A stretch of DNA of 64,000 nucleotides. It comes from Caldithrix abyssi. GTDB taxonomy: Bacteria; Calditrichota; Calditrichia; Calditrichales; Calditrichaceae. The DNA is taken from positions 1 to 64,000 of the forward strand of contig DRQG01000015.1 in NCBI GenBank assembly GCA_011369465.1. Reading direction: 5' to 3'. The notes under the pieces were generated by a model that did not search any database, had not been told where the DNA came from, and saw only the letters and a program-made list of their open reading frames with translations. The translations under genes and the position numbers were made by a program. This document shows positions 28,620-37,711 of the stretch, one piece after another. Positions within the stretch are counted from its first letter, which is position 1. Every line of letters starts with the position of its first letter.

Positions 28620-30056
28620 ATGGAAAAAGAAACCATACTGATCGTTGATGACCAGACCGAAATTTTGCGTACCCTGCAACGGCTTTTTCGCGAAGATTTT
28701 GAGGTCCTTACGGCTGAGAGCGGCCCGAAAGCCCTTAAGCTGGTAAAAACACAGCCGATATGCGTGATCATTTCCGACCAGCGCATGCCCGAAATGGACG
28801 GCGTAACCTTTCTTTCCGAGGCCAGAAAACTTCAACCCGACGCCGTGCGCATATTGATTACCGGATACGCCGACATCGAGGCTACCATCGAGGCGGTGAA
28901 CCGCGCTGGAATTTTTCAATATATTTCCAAACCTTTCGAGCCGGACGATCTGAAACAGATTGTCAAAAATGCCGCCGAACGGTATCGCCTGGAAATCCAA
29001 AACAAACAACTTCAGGCCGAGCTGCTGGAAGCCAACCGTAAACTGGCCAGCGAAAAAGAAGAATTGCAAAAACAGGTGGAAAAGCAGCTTGACCTGGGCA
29101 ATATGATCGGGCAAAGCCCCAAAATGCTCAGAATTTTCAAAATGGTGCGCAAGGTCATGGATACCCCGACCACCGTGCTTATACTCGGCGAAACCGGCAC
29201 AGGCAAAGAAATGCTGGCCCGTCTGATTCATTTTAACAGCAACCGCAAAGATAAAATGTTTGTCGCCCAAAACTGCGGCGCCATACCCGATACCCTTTTG
29301 CAAAGCGAATTGTTCGGCCATGTGAAAGGCGCCTTCACCGGAGCGGATAAGGACAAAAAAGGTCTGTTCGAACTGGCCGATAAAGGCACAATTTTCCTGG
29401 ATGAAATCGGCGACACCTCTCCTTCTTTTCAACTGGGTCTGCTGCGTGTTTTGCAGGAGGGCGAAATCAAACCGCTGGGTTCCAATCAAACCAAAAAAGT
29501 GGATGTGCGGGTCATTGCCGCTACCAACCGTGATTTGCAAAAAGATGTGCAGGAAAAACGGTTTCGGGAAGACCTGTACTATCGACTCAGCGTTTTCCCG
29601 ATTGAACTGCCGTCTTTGGATGAACGACGTGAAGACATCCCCGATCTGATCGATTTTTTTCTTAAAAAATACAGCCGCCGTATTGGAAAGCGTATTTTAG
29701 GTCTGGACAAAGAAACCATGCACATTCTCACCCACGCCCGCTATCCCGGCAATATCCGCGAACTGGAGAATGAGATCGAAAGGCTGGTTACTCTGGCTGA
29801 TGATAACAGCCGAATTGACGCATCACTACTATCCAAAAAGTTTCTGGAACAGGTCACGGATGAGAATGAAATTTATCCGGGTGAAAATAATCTGAAAAGA
29901 GCTGTAGAAAAGCTTGAGCGGGCCATGATCCATCGTGCCCTACAGCAAACCGGAGGCAACGTACTGCGGGCTGCCGAACAACTGGGGGTTAGCCGGGTGG
30001 GGCTCCACAAAATGCTCAAACGCTATCAAATAATACCACAGGATTTTAAAATATGA
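28620..30056 (+). CDS. NtrC-family sigma-54-dependent response regulator
   Basis: 478 residues: receiver domain with Asp53 (IISDQRMPEMDG) and KPF Lys, a coiled-coil linker (about 125-160), the sigma-54 activator AAA+ domain (Walker A GETGTGKE, GAFTGA loop, Walker B GTIFLDEIGD, arginine finger region FREDLYYRLSVF), and a Fis-type HTH (GGNVLRAAEQLGVSRVGLHKML). It lies between the VCBS kinase gene and a HAD gene it overlaps by 4 bp. Two sigma-54 promoters occur within 1.3 kb downstream (30545-30559, 31313-31327), so these are its likely targets. Confidence 0.93.
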   Translation: MEKETILIVDDQTEILRTLQRLFREDFEVLTAESGPKALKLVKTQPICVIISDQRMPEMDGVTFLSEARKLQPDAVRILITGYADIEATIEAVNRAGIFQYISKPFEPDDLKQIVKNAAERYRLEIQNKQLQAELLEANRKLASEKEELQKQVEKQLDLGNMIGQSPKMLRIFKMVRKVMDTPTTVLILGETGTGKEMLARLIHFNSNRKDKMFVAQNCGAIPDTLLQSELFGHVKGAFTGADKDKKGLFELADKGTIFLDEIGDTSPSFQLGLLRVLQEGEIKPLGSNQTKKVDVRVIAATNRDLQKDVQEKRFREDLYYRLSVFPIELPSLDERREDIPDLIDFFLKKYSRRIGKRILGLDKETMHILTHARYPGNIRELENEIERLVTLADDNSRIDASLLSKKFLEQVTDENEIYPGENNLKRAVEKLERAMIHRALQQTGGNVLRAAEQLGVSRVGLHKMLKRYQIIPQDFKI

Positions 30057-30523
30057 TTCGCATAGACGTCCCGGTTTTCGGTCTGCTATCATTGGAATAT
30101 CTGGTTATGGATTATAACGGCACACTGGCTATTGACGGCCGGTTGATCGCCGGTGTAACCGAGGCTATCGAGAAACTGAGCAATGATATGGAAATACATA
30201 TCGTTACAGCCGATACCTTTGGAAAGGTTCGTAAAGAAATGAAGGGCCTGCCTGTAGTCACCAAAATTTTGCCTCCTGCAAATCAGGCCGAAGCAAAAAG
30301 AGCCTATGTGCGCACATTGGGTGAACATCGCTGTGTTTGTATCGGCAATGGCCGCAATGACCGTTTGATGCTCAAAGAAGCGGCGCTGGGTATCGCGGCT
30401 ATTCAAAATGAAGGCGCCGCGCGGGCAACGGTTGAATCGGCCGATATTGTTGTAAACCATATCGTCGATGCACTCAATCTTTTAATACATCCCTTACGCC
30501 TAATCGCCACCCTGCGCGACTAA
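30053..30523 (+). CDS. small HAD-superfamily protein (soluble P-type ATPase-like)
   Basis: 156 residues. HAD motif I is MDYNGTLAIDG, with the D-x-N-G-T form common in the COG4087-type 'soluble P-type ATPase' group; motif II is IVTADTFG and motif IV is GNGRNDRLML. This resembles the catalytic core of P-type ATPases without membrane helices. The normal second Asp of motif I phosphatases (DxDGT) is Asn here, which argues against ordinary phosphatase chemistry. Its ATG overlaps the stop of the NtrC-type gene, so it belongs to the kinase-regulator operon and may be a phospho-accepting modulator; that role is inference. Confidence 0.7.
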   Translation: MIRIDVPVFGLLSLEYLVMDYNGTLAIDGRLIAGVTEAIEKLSNDMEIHIVTADTFGKVRKEMKGLPVVTKILPPANQAEAKRAYVRTLGEHRCVCIGNGRNDRLMLKEAALGIAAIQNEGAARATVESADIVVNHIVDALNLLIHPLRLIATLRD

Positions 30524-30544
30524 TTATTTTCCTGCAAATCGGTA

Positions 30545-30560
30545 TGGTATGCTTTTTGCG
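30545..30560 (+). promoter_or_regulatory. sigma-54 promoter of the first lipoprotein gene
   Basis: TGGTATG-CTTT-TTGC: GG at 30546-30547 (-24) and GC at 30558-30559 (-12), with exact 12-bp phasing; predicted start near 30571. The gene's ATG is at 30595 after GAGGAGG. It shares the seven-base -24 box TGGTATG with the promoter at 31313. Confidence 0.82.
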
Positions 30561-30594
30561 GAATCCAAGCGGAAAACAATGAGGAGGTTCCGTT

Positions 30595-30966
30595 ATGAAA
30601 AGTATAGTATTCTGTCTTGTTGCCGTTTCACTCACCGCCATTCTTCTAACGTCCTGTTATACTCAATTGGCTGTTAGCCGTGTAAGGGGCGATGTATCGG
30701 AAAGCTCTTCCGAAGCGGATTTTGTTCAAAGTCCGACTCCGGTGCAACAATCTCCTCTTGTTATAGAACCGAAACCGATCATCGGTTTACCTCCTTCCCA
30801 TAAACCCATCCAACAAAGACCGCCCGCCGGTAGCGGCTCTGTTAATACCGACAAGAAAAAGAGTAAACGGGTGTCAGTTTATAGTAGTAAACGTCCGCAC
30901 AAATCAAAAATTGTTCATTCAAACTCCTCCTCCCCAAAACGATATGGGTCAGGAAGAAGGAGATGA
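30595..30966 (+). CDS. small lipoprotein, basic Ser/Pro-rich tail
   Basis: 123 residues. Signal peptide with lipobox LLTSC (Cys21), then CYTQLAVSRVRG, a Ser/Pro/Gln-rich stretch and a Lys/Arg/Ser-rich end (KKKSKRVSVYSSKRPHKSK). No folded domain is evident. The first 30 residues closely match the lipoprotein encoded 400 bp downstream (LLTSCYTxLA at the same position), so the two are paralogues, with this one lacking the Tyr/Trp-rich middle. It has its own sigma-54 promoter and a GAGGAGG ribosome binding site 5-6 bp before the ATG. Confidence 0.7.
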   Translation: MKSIVFCLVAVSLTAILLTSCYTQLAVSRVRGDVSESSSEADFVQSPTPVQQSPLVIEPKPIIGLPPSHKPIQQRPPAGSGSVNTDKKKSKRVSVYSSKRPHKSKIVHSNSSSPKRYGSGRRR

Positions 30967-31312
30967 TATGCGGATAGAGATATATTTGCTGCTGCAGACC
31001 TCTATTAAGCTAAGAGAGTATTTAGATCAAGAAATATACAGATTCCGAATTAACAATTCGATCTTTAAATTTCACCCATAGATTTACCAAAAGACTCTTT
31101 ATTTTAGTATTGTGTAAACATCGTTTACTGTTATCAACCCTAAATGATAACACCGTATTCAATATTTATTTATTTGAAATTCAATCCCTCCATATAAATT
31201 ATTTCTTTTTATTTTTCACCCGCCGGCCAGGATTTGTTATTCCTTTATAAACAAGAGGATACACGATCGTGCCCGATTCTTTCCCAAAAGTTTCTTCTAT
31301 TTTTTCTTTTAA
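30967..31312 (+). promoter_or_regulatory. upstream region of the second lipoprotein gene with palindromes
   Basis: No gene is visible in the 400 bp before 31367. Two adjacent palindromes stand out: GTAAAC-ATC-GTTTAC (31114-31128) and GTTATCA-N8-TGATAAC (31130-31151), about 160-200 bp upstream of the sigma-54 promoter. That is the distance at which NtrC-type activators bind. A related half-site, TGTAAAC, occurs at about 30451, roughly 95 bp before the first lipoprotein promoter. The binding-site role is inferred. Confidence 0.4.
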
Positions 31313-31328
31313 TGGTATGTTAATTGCA
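31313..31328 (+). promoter_or_regulatory. sigma-54 promoter of the second lipoprotein gene
   Basis: TGGTATG-TTAA-TTGCA: GG at 31314-31315 and GC at 31326-31327, correct 12-bp phasing. The predicted start is near 31339, giving a 28-nt leader that contains GAGGAGG at 31352-31358 before the ATG at 31367. Confidence 0.82.
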
Positions 31329-31366
31329 TTAATTGAGAACAAAAGCATTCGAGGAGGAAAAATACG

Positions 31367-32377
31367 ATGAATTCCATAATAAAATCATTGCTAATCAGTT
31401 TGACGGCAGGACTTTTATTAACTTCCTGCTACACAAAACTGGCCATGACGCAAACCCGGCAGGCCTGGGACAGCTATGAAGAACCGGAATATCTGGCACA
31501 ACAGCAAGAAGCTGCCCAGGATACGTTCTATACCGATGACGGTGAAATGTATGTTAGTGAAACGCCCATCTACTCACCGGAAATCAATTATTACTACTTC
31601 GACGGCAGCCCGTATTGGGATAGCTGGTGCTACGATCCCTGGTATGTGAACATACACTGGGGATTTTATCCTTCGTATTATTATGGCGGTTGGTACGGTT
31701 GGTACCCGGCGTTTCCGGTGGTCTATTACCCGGTTTATATTTACGACCCGTATTATTGGGATTATCCACCTCCCAGCTACGGATACAGCCCGCCGTTTCA
31801 ACCCAGGCCCTTTGGCAGAGGCGGTACGATTCTCGCCAGAGGTAACGGCAGCAAGCGTGTTGCTCTGGGCGGCAGCAACGGACGTCCGCGTAAATCCGGT
31901 ATCAGACAGCCTGCCGGCAGCGGATCTTCTAACGACGGATTTATCGCGGTACGCACCAGCGGCTCAAGAAGCGGTTCGGACAATGTAAAAAGAGTAACCA
32001 TCCGCAAAACGAATACCGGTGGAAAAACAAATGTTTCGAGGTCCGGCGGCGGTACGACCAAAAGAAAGTATTACAGAGTAAATAAAAATTCCGGACGTTC
32101 CGATTCCTATCGTACACCACGGGTTAAAAAGATAAGCCGCACCGGCAAAAGCGGATCCGACCGAAGTTACACGTCTTCACGTTCCGGTCATACCCGTTCC
32201 AGTTCCTCCGTCCGTTCACGCTCTTCTTATTCCGGCTCCCGCAGTTCGGTCAGCCGTTCTTCGAGTTCCCGGTCATCCGTCAGCCGTTCATCTTCCGGTC
32301 GCAGTGTTTCGCGAAGTTCCTCCTCGCGTTCCGGTTCAAGCCGCTCCGGAAGCAGTCGCTCTTCCAGAAGGCGGTAA
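31367..32377 (+). CDS. Tyr/Trp-rich, Ser/Arg-repeat surface lipoprotein
   Basis: 336 residues with lipobox LLTSC (Cys21). Three zones: an acidic part (about 25-65); an extreme aromatic/proline zone (about 70-155) with runs such as YYYGGWYGWYPAFPVVYYP and DPYYWDYPPPSYGYSPPF; then a basic, low-complexity Gly/Ser/Arg zone (about 155-336) ending in many SRSS/SRSG repeats. This resembles intrinsically disordered, sticky surface or matrix proteins rather than an enzyme. It is expressed from a sigma-54 promoter and followed 33 bp later by an outer-membrane barrel gene. The function is unrecognised; surface adhesion or matrix coating is a guess. Confidence 0.75.
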   Translation: MNSIIKSLLISLTAGLLLTSCYTKLAMTQTRQAWDSYEEPEYLAQQQEAAQDTFYTDDGEMYVSETPIYSPEINYYYFDGSPYWDSWCYDPWYVNIHWGFYPSYYYGGWYGWYPAFPVVYYPVYIYDPYYWDYPPPSYGYSPPFQPRPFGRGGTILARGNGSKRVALGGSNGRPRKSGIRQPAGSGSSNDGFIAVRTSGSRSGSDNVKRVTIRKTNTGGKTNVSRSGGGTTKRKYYRVNKNSGRSDSYRTPRVKKISRTGKSGSDRSYTSSRSGHTRSSSSVRSRSSYSGSRSSVSRSSSSRSSVSRSSSGRSVSRSSSSRSGSSRSGSSRSSRRR

Positions 32378-32410
32378 AATAAGTCAGGGAGCGATTGGGG
32401 AGATAAAGGA

Positions 32411-33916
32411 ATGTCCAAATTAAGGAGTTGTATTAAAATGAAATACCGGATAAAAAAGAATCGTTACCTTTTCTTTAAATCGTTACTGTTAACATTATTA
32501 ACACTCATTATCTTTACCGGAGCGCTGGCTCAATCGGCAGAAGAAGCGGTCGTTTTATTGGATAACGAACAGGGATTCGGTATTCGTGCAGCGGCAATGG
32601 GCAACGCTTATACTTCCGCAGCGGACGATTACAGCGCCATCTACTGGAATCCGGCCGGACTGGCTATGATTCATCACGGCCATTTGTATGGGTCTATTTA
32701 CAATTTAAATTACAAGCCGGTTATTAACTATCAGGATGGGTCCAATTACAATCCCGAATCGTTTACCAAACTTAAAAGCCTGGGAATGGCCATACCTTTT
32801 CCGGTAAGTCAGGGTAGTTTTGTTTTTGCCATGGGGTACCAGCGGATCAATGATCTGGATAACTATATTAAATTCAAAGGAATCAATCCTACAAGTAATG
32901 ATTTGGCTTTCGAAATTGACAATGAACTGGGCTATTACGGCGTACTGCCTTTTGACCGCCAGCTTCAACAATCGCTAACCGTGCAGAACGAGGGTAACAT
33001 CAGCCAATGGTCTTTTGGGGCAGCCGCGGATTTCTCTAAAAATTTTTCCGCCGGCCTTACGGTTAATTTTTACGGCGGCAGCAGTAATTACACCTACAAT
33101 TACTCTCAGGATGATGTGAATGGGGCTAACAGTTATGATATTGTTGACCAGAATAATCGCGTTATCGAAGAATTCTATTACAATTATTATGATGTTCAGC
33201 AAAAGATTTCCAGTGAATACTCCGGAACGGAATTCAAAGCCGGCGGACTGTTGCGCTTTTCGCGTTTTATGCGTATCGGGGCCACGGTTACTTTTCCTAT
33301 GGATCTAAAAATTAAAGAAGACTGGATGGTTACCGACGAGCTCTCTTATGATATTCTGGTAAAGGATGAAAACACGGTTTACGAATTTATCGAAGCCTAT
33401 GAATTGGGCAGCGGCACGTTCGACTACATCATCCGCACACCGTACAAGTTTAGCGCGGGTGTTTCCTTTCACAGCCCTCTGATCGTGCTTAGCGCTTCCG
33501 CTGAATATCGCGACTGGAGTCAAACCCGCTATGTGGTTCCCGAAGACCGGGATGAACGTGATTACACATTTTTGTTGGACGAAAACAAATATTTCCAGGA
33601 TAACTTCGGACCGGTGATCAATTATGCCGTTGGCGGCGAATTAAAACTGTTTGATGCGATGCTTAACCTGCGCGCCGGATTGCGTTACAACCCATCGCCA
33701 TTTGTAAATTCCGATACAACCATGGATAAAAAATATCTAAGCGTCGGATTCGGTTTGGGGCTGAGTGAAAACATCCTTTTGGAAGCCAGTTATACCGTCG
33801 GCCTCTGGAATTATGACAAAGCTTACAGCTACGACTGGCCAACGGACAAAGCTCTGATCACTTCCGAAAAATATCGTACCGATAAACTGGTAGTGGGAAT
33901 GCGGTTGTATTTTTAA
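32411..33916 (+). CDS. outer-membrane barrel protein, PorV/FadL-like
   Basis: 501 residues from this start. After a signal peptide (cut near GALAQ) comes GIRAAAMGNAYTSAADDYSAIYWNPAGLA, the N-terminal hatch-like pattern of FadL/PorV-type barrels, then about 14 amphipathic strands ending in an aromatic residue (LVVGMRLYF). Proteins of this kind transport hydrophobic compounds or act as shuttles of the type IX secretion system. Another start at 32438 has AAGGAG 10 bp upstream and is equally possible; the signal peptide is intact in both. It probably belongs to the sigma-54 lipoprotein operon and is closed by a strong terminator. Confidence 0.8.
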   Translation: MSKLRSCIKMKYRIKKNRYLFFKSLLLTLLTLIIFTGALAQSAEEAVVLLDNEQGFGIRAAAMGNAYTSAADDYSAIYWNPAGLAMIHHGHLYGSIYNLNYKPVINYQDGSNYNPESFTKLKSLGMAIPFPVSQGSFVFAMGYQRINDLDNYIKFKGINPTSNDLAFEIDNELGYYGVLPFDRQLQQSLTVQNEGNISQWSFGAAADFSKNFSAGLTVNFYGGSSNYTYNYSQDDVNGANSYDIVDQNNRVIEEFYYNYYDVQQKISSEYSGTEFKAGGLLRFSRFMRIGATVTFPMDLKIKEDWMVTDELSYDILVKDENTVYEFIEAYELGSGTFDYIIRTPYKFSAGVSFHSPLIVLSASAEYRDWSQTRYVVPEDRDERDYTFLLDENKYFQDNFGPVINYAVGGELKLFDAMLNLRAGLRYNPSPFVNSDTTMDKKYLSVGFGLGLSENILLEASYTVGLWNYDKAYSYDWPTDKALITSEKYRTDKLVVGMRLYF

Positions 33917-33935
33917 TCGAATGGATTGCAAAAAG

Positions 33936-33973
33936 AAAAGGCGCAATGAATAGCTGTTCATTGCGCCTTTTTT
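33936..33973. terminator. bidirectional rho-independent terminator between barrel and sdhB genes
   Basis: AAAAGGCGCAATGAA (33936-33950) and TTCATTGCGCCTTTT (33957-33971) form a perfect 15-bp stem with a 6-base loop and flanking A and T runs. It serves the plus-strand barrel gene and the minus-strand sdh operon. Confidence 0.92.
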
Positions 33974-33990
33974 ATATTTTACAACATCTA

Positions 33991-34746
33991 TTAACCTACC
34001 GCTGCTTTCAGAAACTCCCTGCGCATGCGGGCAATCGCCGTAATGGAAATTTCTTTCGGGCATACGGCTTCGCACTCGCCGTGATTGGAACAGGCGCCGA
34101 AACCCTCTTCATCCATCTGAACGACCATGCGGTCCACGCGACGTTTGGCTTCGGGACGGCCCTGGGGCAATAATCCCAGATGGGACACTTTAGCGCCCAC
34201 AAACAGAGCCGCCGACGCATTGGGGCAAGCGGCCACACAGGCGCCGCAGCCGATGCAGGCTGCCATATCCATAGCCTGATCGGCGTTCTCCTTGGGCACC
34301 AGTATGGAACGGGCTTCCGGCACACCACCGGTGCGTACGCTGATATAACCGCCTTTGGACATAATGCGGTCAAAAGCCGTACGATCTACCACCAGGTCCT
34401 TTATCACCGGAAAGGGACGCGCCCGCCAGGGTTCAACCAAAATGGTCTGACCATCCTTGAACTGGCGCATACGTACTTCGCAGGTGGTGGTTCCGCTTTT
34501 CGGCCCGTGCGCCGTACCGTTTATCACCACCCCGCACATACCGCAAATGCCTTCGCGGCAATCGTTGTCAAATTCAATAGGGATATCGTCGTTTTTAATC
34601 AGATTTTCATTTAACACATCCAGCATTTCCAGAAAAGACATATCCGGGTTAACATCTTCCACTGTGTAGGTTTGGAAACGCCCCTTGGTGTTTGCATCTT
34701 CCTGGCGCCAGACTTTAACATATATGGTGATATTTTTCTTTTCCAT
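33991..34746 (-). CDS. sdhB: succinate dehydrogenase/fumarate reductase iron-sulfur subunit
   Basis: 251 residues. [2Fe-2S] cysteines lie in [10 protein letters not shown], and the other clusters in [12 protein letters not shown] and [15 protein letters not shown], so all three iron-sulfur centres can be formed. It carries electrons from the flavoprotein to the membrane cytochrome in the TCA cycle and respiration. It is the last gene of the sdhC-sdhA-sdhB operon, 11 bp after sdhA; the sequence is of the b558-type enzyme found in Bacteroidetes, epsilonproteobacteria and Gram-positives. Confidence 0.95.
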   Translation of the reverse strand: MEKKNITIYVKVWRQEDANTKGRFQTYTVEDVNPDMSFLEMLDVLNENLIKNDDIPIEFDNDCREGICGMCGVVINGTAHGPKSGTTTCEVRMRQFKDGQTILVEPWRARPFPVIKDLVVDRTAFDRIMSKGGYISVRTGGVPEARSILVPKENADQAMDMAACIGCGACVAACPNASAALFVGAKVSHLGLLPQGRPEAKRRVDRMVVQMDEEGFGACSNHGECEAVCPKEISITAIARMRREFLKAAVG

Positions 34747-34757
34747 TTTGAACCTCC

Positions 34758-36668
34758 TTACTTATAGCTGCGCTGGGTTGGGGTTACATTCTCAAAGACA
34801 AGCGGTTCTTTATGCAATTCCCACTCGCCTAATTTTTTGAACTCCCAGGCAGCAACGTACGAGAAGTTCTCGTCGTCGCGCAGGGCTTCACCTTCTTCCG
34901 TCTGGCTTTCTTCACGGAAATGGCCGCCGCAGGACTCGGTGCGATGCAGAGCGTCTTTGGCCATCAACTCGGCCAGTTCCATGTAGTCGGCTACCCGTCC
35001 GGCAAATTCCAGATTCTTATTTAACGAATCCGGACGACCGGCCACTTTTACATTTTGCCAGAATTCTTCACGCAGTTTGGGAATCATTTCCAGCGCCTCT
35101 TTCAGGCCTTTTTCGTTGCGGGCCATACCCACTTTATTCCACAAAATCTCACCCAGCTCTTTGTGGAATTCCTTAACCGTTTTATTGCCTTTGATGGAAA
35201 GCAGTTTGTCGTACCGGGCTTTGGCTTCATTGCTGGCTTCCTTAAAGGCCTCGTGGTCTTCGCTTACCTTAGGCAATTCGGTTCCGCCCAAATAGTTGCC
35301 GATGGTATAAGGCAATACGAAATAACCGTCCGAGAGTCCCTGCATCAAAGCGCTGGCGCCCAAACGGTTGGCGCCGTGGTCGGAAAAATTGGCCTCGCCG
35401 ATGACATGCAGACCGGGGATTGTGCTCATCAGGTTGTAATCGACCCACAGGCCGCCCATGGTATAATGTACCGCGGGATAAATGCGCATGGGCACTTCGT
35501 AGGCGTCTTCATCCGTAATTTCCTTGTACATATCAAAAAGGTTGCCGTACCGTTCTTCAATCGTTTTTCGGCCAAAATCTTTAATGGCGTCGCGAAAATC
35601 CAAATACACGGCCAATCCGGTTTCTCCCACGCCGCGGCCTTCATCGCATACGGCTTTGGCGTTTCGCGAAGCTACATCGCGCGGAACCATATTCCCAAAA
35701 GTCGGATATTTGCGTTCCAGATAATAATCGCGTTCTTCTTCCGGGATATCGTTGGGATGACGTTTATCGCCGGCTTTTTTTGGCACCCAAACACGACCGT
35801 CGTTACGCAGACTTTCGCTCATCAAAGTGAGCTTGGACTGATAATCTCCGCTGCGCGGAATACAGGTGGGATGGATTTGAACATAACAGGGATTACCGAA
35901 CAGAGCGCCTTTTTTATGAGCGCGCCACACAGCCGAGGCATTGGAATTAACCGCCAGGGTAGATAAATAATAGGCCGTGCCGTAACCTCCGGTGCCCAGA
36001 ACCACCGCATCGCCCACGTGCGACTCGTACTCGCCGGTAACCAAATTGCGGGTGATGATACCGCGCGCTTTGCCGTCGATGAGTACCAGATCAACCATTT
36101 CGCGGCGGGGATAGAGATCCACGCGTCCTTCGTCCACTTGCCGCATCAAAGCACTGTAGGCGCCCAGCAAAAGCTGCTGCCCCGTCTGCCCGCGGGCGTA
36201 AAAAGTCCGCGAAACAAGGGCTCCGCCAAAGGAACGATTGGCAAACAATCCGCCGTATTCCCGGGCAAAGGGCACGCCCTGAGCAACCGCCTGATCGATA
36301 ATATTGTTGGACACCTGAGCCAAACGGTACACATTGGCTTCGCGGGCGCGGTAATCGCCGCCCTTAATGGTATCATAAAACAAACGCCAAATACTGTCGC
36401 CGTCATTCTGATAGTTCTTGGCCGCGTTAATACCGCCCTGTGCGGCAATGCTGTGGGCGCGGCGCGGCGAATCCTGTATGCAGAAATTTTTAACTTTATA
36501 ACCCAGCTCTCCCAGGCTGGCTGCAGCCGATGCGCCGGCCAAACCGGTGCCGACAACGATGATGGTGAATTTTCGTTTATTTTTAGGATTCACAACCTTC
36601 ATATCAAAACGATGTTTATCCCATTTCTCGGCCAGGGGCCCGGATGGTACTTTTGAGTCTAATTTCAT
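34758..36668 (-). CDS. sdhA: succinate dehydrogenase/fumarate reductase flavoprotein subunit
   Basis: 636 residues. FAD-binding [10 protein letters not shown] near the N-terminus, the covalent-FAD region [12 protein letters not shown], catalytic-site segments HPTCIPRSG and [10 protein letters not shown], and the capping domain are all present. It oxidises succinate to fumarate (or the reverse) on the cytoplasmic face of the membrane. Its start overlaps the sdhC stop by 4 bp (ATGA). The direction of reaction in vivo cannot be read from sequence. Confidence 0.96.
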   Translation of the reverse strand: MKLDSKVPSGPLAEKWDKHRFDMKVVNPKNKRKFTIIVVGTGLAGASAAASLGELGYKVKNFCIQDSPRRAHSIAAQGGINAAKNYQNDGDSIWRLFYDTIKGGDYRAREANVYRLAQVSNNIIDQAVAQGVPFAREYGGLFANRSFGGALVSRTFYARGQTGQQLLLGAYSALMRQVDEGRVDLYPRREMVDLVLIDGKARGIITRNLVTGEYESHVGDAVVLGTGGYGTAYYLSTLAVNSNASAVWRAHKKGALFGNPCYVQIHPTCIPRSGDYQSKLTLMSESLRNDGRVWVPKKAGDKRHPNDIPEEERDYYLERKYPTFGNMVPRDVASRNAKAVCDEGRGVGETGLAVYLDFRDAIKDFGRKTIEERYGNLFDMYKEITDEDAYEVPMRIYPAVHYTMGGLWVDYNLMSTIPGLHVIGEANFSDHGANRLGASALMQGLSDGYFVLPYTIGNYLGGTELPKVSEDHEAFKEASNEAKARYDKLLSIKGNKTVKEFHKELGEILWNKVGMARNEKGLKEALEMIPKLREEFWQNVKVAGRPDSLNKNLEFAGRVADYMELAELMAKDALHRTESCGGHFREESQTEEGEALRDDENFSYVAAWEFKKLGEWELHKEPLVFENVTPTQRSYK

Positions 36669-37357
36669 TGTGCGCCTCCTGTCAGAAAGTAGATGTAGAA
36701 CGGTAAACCGATAAACCCAACGCCCATAATAACGGCAAATACATAACCAAATCCCTGAATAAAGGGCGTAAAGCGCCTGCCGTTAAGGCCCAACGACTGG
36801 AACGCGCTCCAGACGCCGTGGCTGAGATGAAATCCCAGGATCAACATTACCACGATATAAAAAACCGTGTTCCAAATATTACCGAAAAACTGGTAAACCA
36901 CCGCATATAAGTCGCGAATCTGTTGGCCGTCTTTGGTGGTGTACATAATGACTTCGCCGAATTTGAAATGGTAAAGGTGCATGACTGTAAAAATAGCTAT
37001 CAGCACTCCGCCGTAAATCATGGTGGTGGAGGCAATGGATTTGCGACTGGTGCCGCCGGCATTGGTCACTTTGGCGTAACCTACAGGCCTTGCCATCCAG
37101 TTACCCCAGGTTACCGCAACCGCATAAACAATATGAATGATAAAAATTGCCGCCAGCAAAAACTCGGCCACATAAATCGCGTTGCCCAATCCGTGCGTTA
37201 AAAAATGGGCATACTTGTTAAACGGATCCCGATCTGGATTAAGCAGGGCCAGGTTGCCGAGCAGATGCACAACAATAAAACCGCTGAGCATTAAGCCGGA
37301 AAGCCCCATAAAGAGCTTTTTGCCGATACTGGAGAATAGAGACATAGAAAATCGCAT
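36665..37357 (-). CDS. sdhC: succinate dehydrogenase cytochrome b558 subunit
   Basis: 230-residue membrane protein with five hydrophobic segments (about 15-37, 60-85, 105-127, 155-180, 200-225). It has several histidines in or near helices ([32 protein letters not shown]) suited to binding two haem b groups. This single large anchor subunit is typical of the b558 class, which replaces the separate SdhC and SdhD of proteobacteria. It is the first gene of the operon. A second possible start lies four codons in (37345). Confidence 0.93.
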   Translation of the reverse strand: MRFSMSLFSSIGKKLFMGLSGLMLSGFIVVHLLGNLALLNPDRDPFNKYAHFLTHGLGNAIYVAEFLLAAIFIIHIVYAVAVTWGNWMARPVGYAKVTNAGGTSRKSIASTTMIYGGVLIAIFTVMHLYHFKFGEVIMYTTKDGQQIRDLYAVVYQFFGNIWNTVFYIVVMLILGFHLSHGVWSAFQSLGLNGRRFTPFIQGFGYVFAVIMGVGFIGLPFYIYFLTGGAQ

Positions 37358-37405
37358 AGTACAGCTCCATAATTATGTTTTGTGAAAAGAATGAAAGGGC
37401 TAAAG

Positions 37406-37541
37406 TATGGAATTAATGAATTATTGAAATATTGAATTGATGAGCTGAATAAGCGTCTGCTTACGTGGATTTTTCTTATATAAAATCAGCAAAAAAATTC
37501 TTGCAACAATTCATCCCTTCAATAATTCAACAATCCATTCC
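37406..37541. repeat. imperfect inverted repeat upstream of the sdh operon
   Basis: The arm at 37406-37443 (core GAATTATTGAA) and the arm at 37503-37541 (core TTCAATAATTC) are imperfect inverted copies over about 36 bp, with a 59-bp centre. They lie in the 354-bp gap between sdhC and the LRR gene, within the probable sdh promoter or leader region. They could form a long hairpin in the sdh transcript, or be a remnant of a small element. No coding frame is supported in this gap. Confidence 0.45.
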
Positions 37542-37644
37542 CGCTGAGCCGCAAGTGTAGTTTATTGCTTAATATACGGCTTTTAAATTATACCAGCAAC
37601 CGAATTTTAGAAAGATTTCTTTTGCTGGAACTCTACCAAAAAAT

Positions 37645-37681
37645 AAAAAACGCCGGCTGAAGACGAGAACAGCCGGCGTTT
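37645..37681 (-). terminator. rho-independent terminator of the LRR surface-protein gene
   Basis: On the minus strand AAACGCCGGCTG pairs with CAGCCGGCGTTT (12 bp, 10-base loop), followed by TTTATTTTTT. It lies 30 bp after the LRR gene stop. Confidence 0.92.
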
Positions 37682-37711
37682 GAAAAGCCTTTTGAATAAC
37701 TTCAAATTTGT

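Noticed and set aside
28617-29540. 307-codon minus-strand frame across the NtrC-type gene
   Set aside because: Antisense shadow of a strongly supported gene with all AAA+ motifs; its composition follows from the codon use of the opposite strand.
35055-35966. 303-codon plus-strand frame across sdhA
   Set aside because: Antisense shadow of sdhA; no independent signals.
37502-37517. GG-N10-GC phased pair on the minus strand upstream of sdhC
   Set aside because: The -24 box reads GGGATGA, too far from TGGCACG, and it lies within the inverted repeat; not called.
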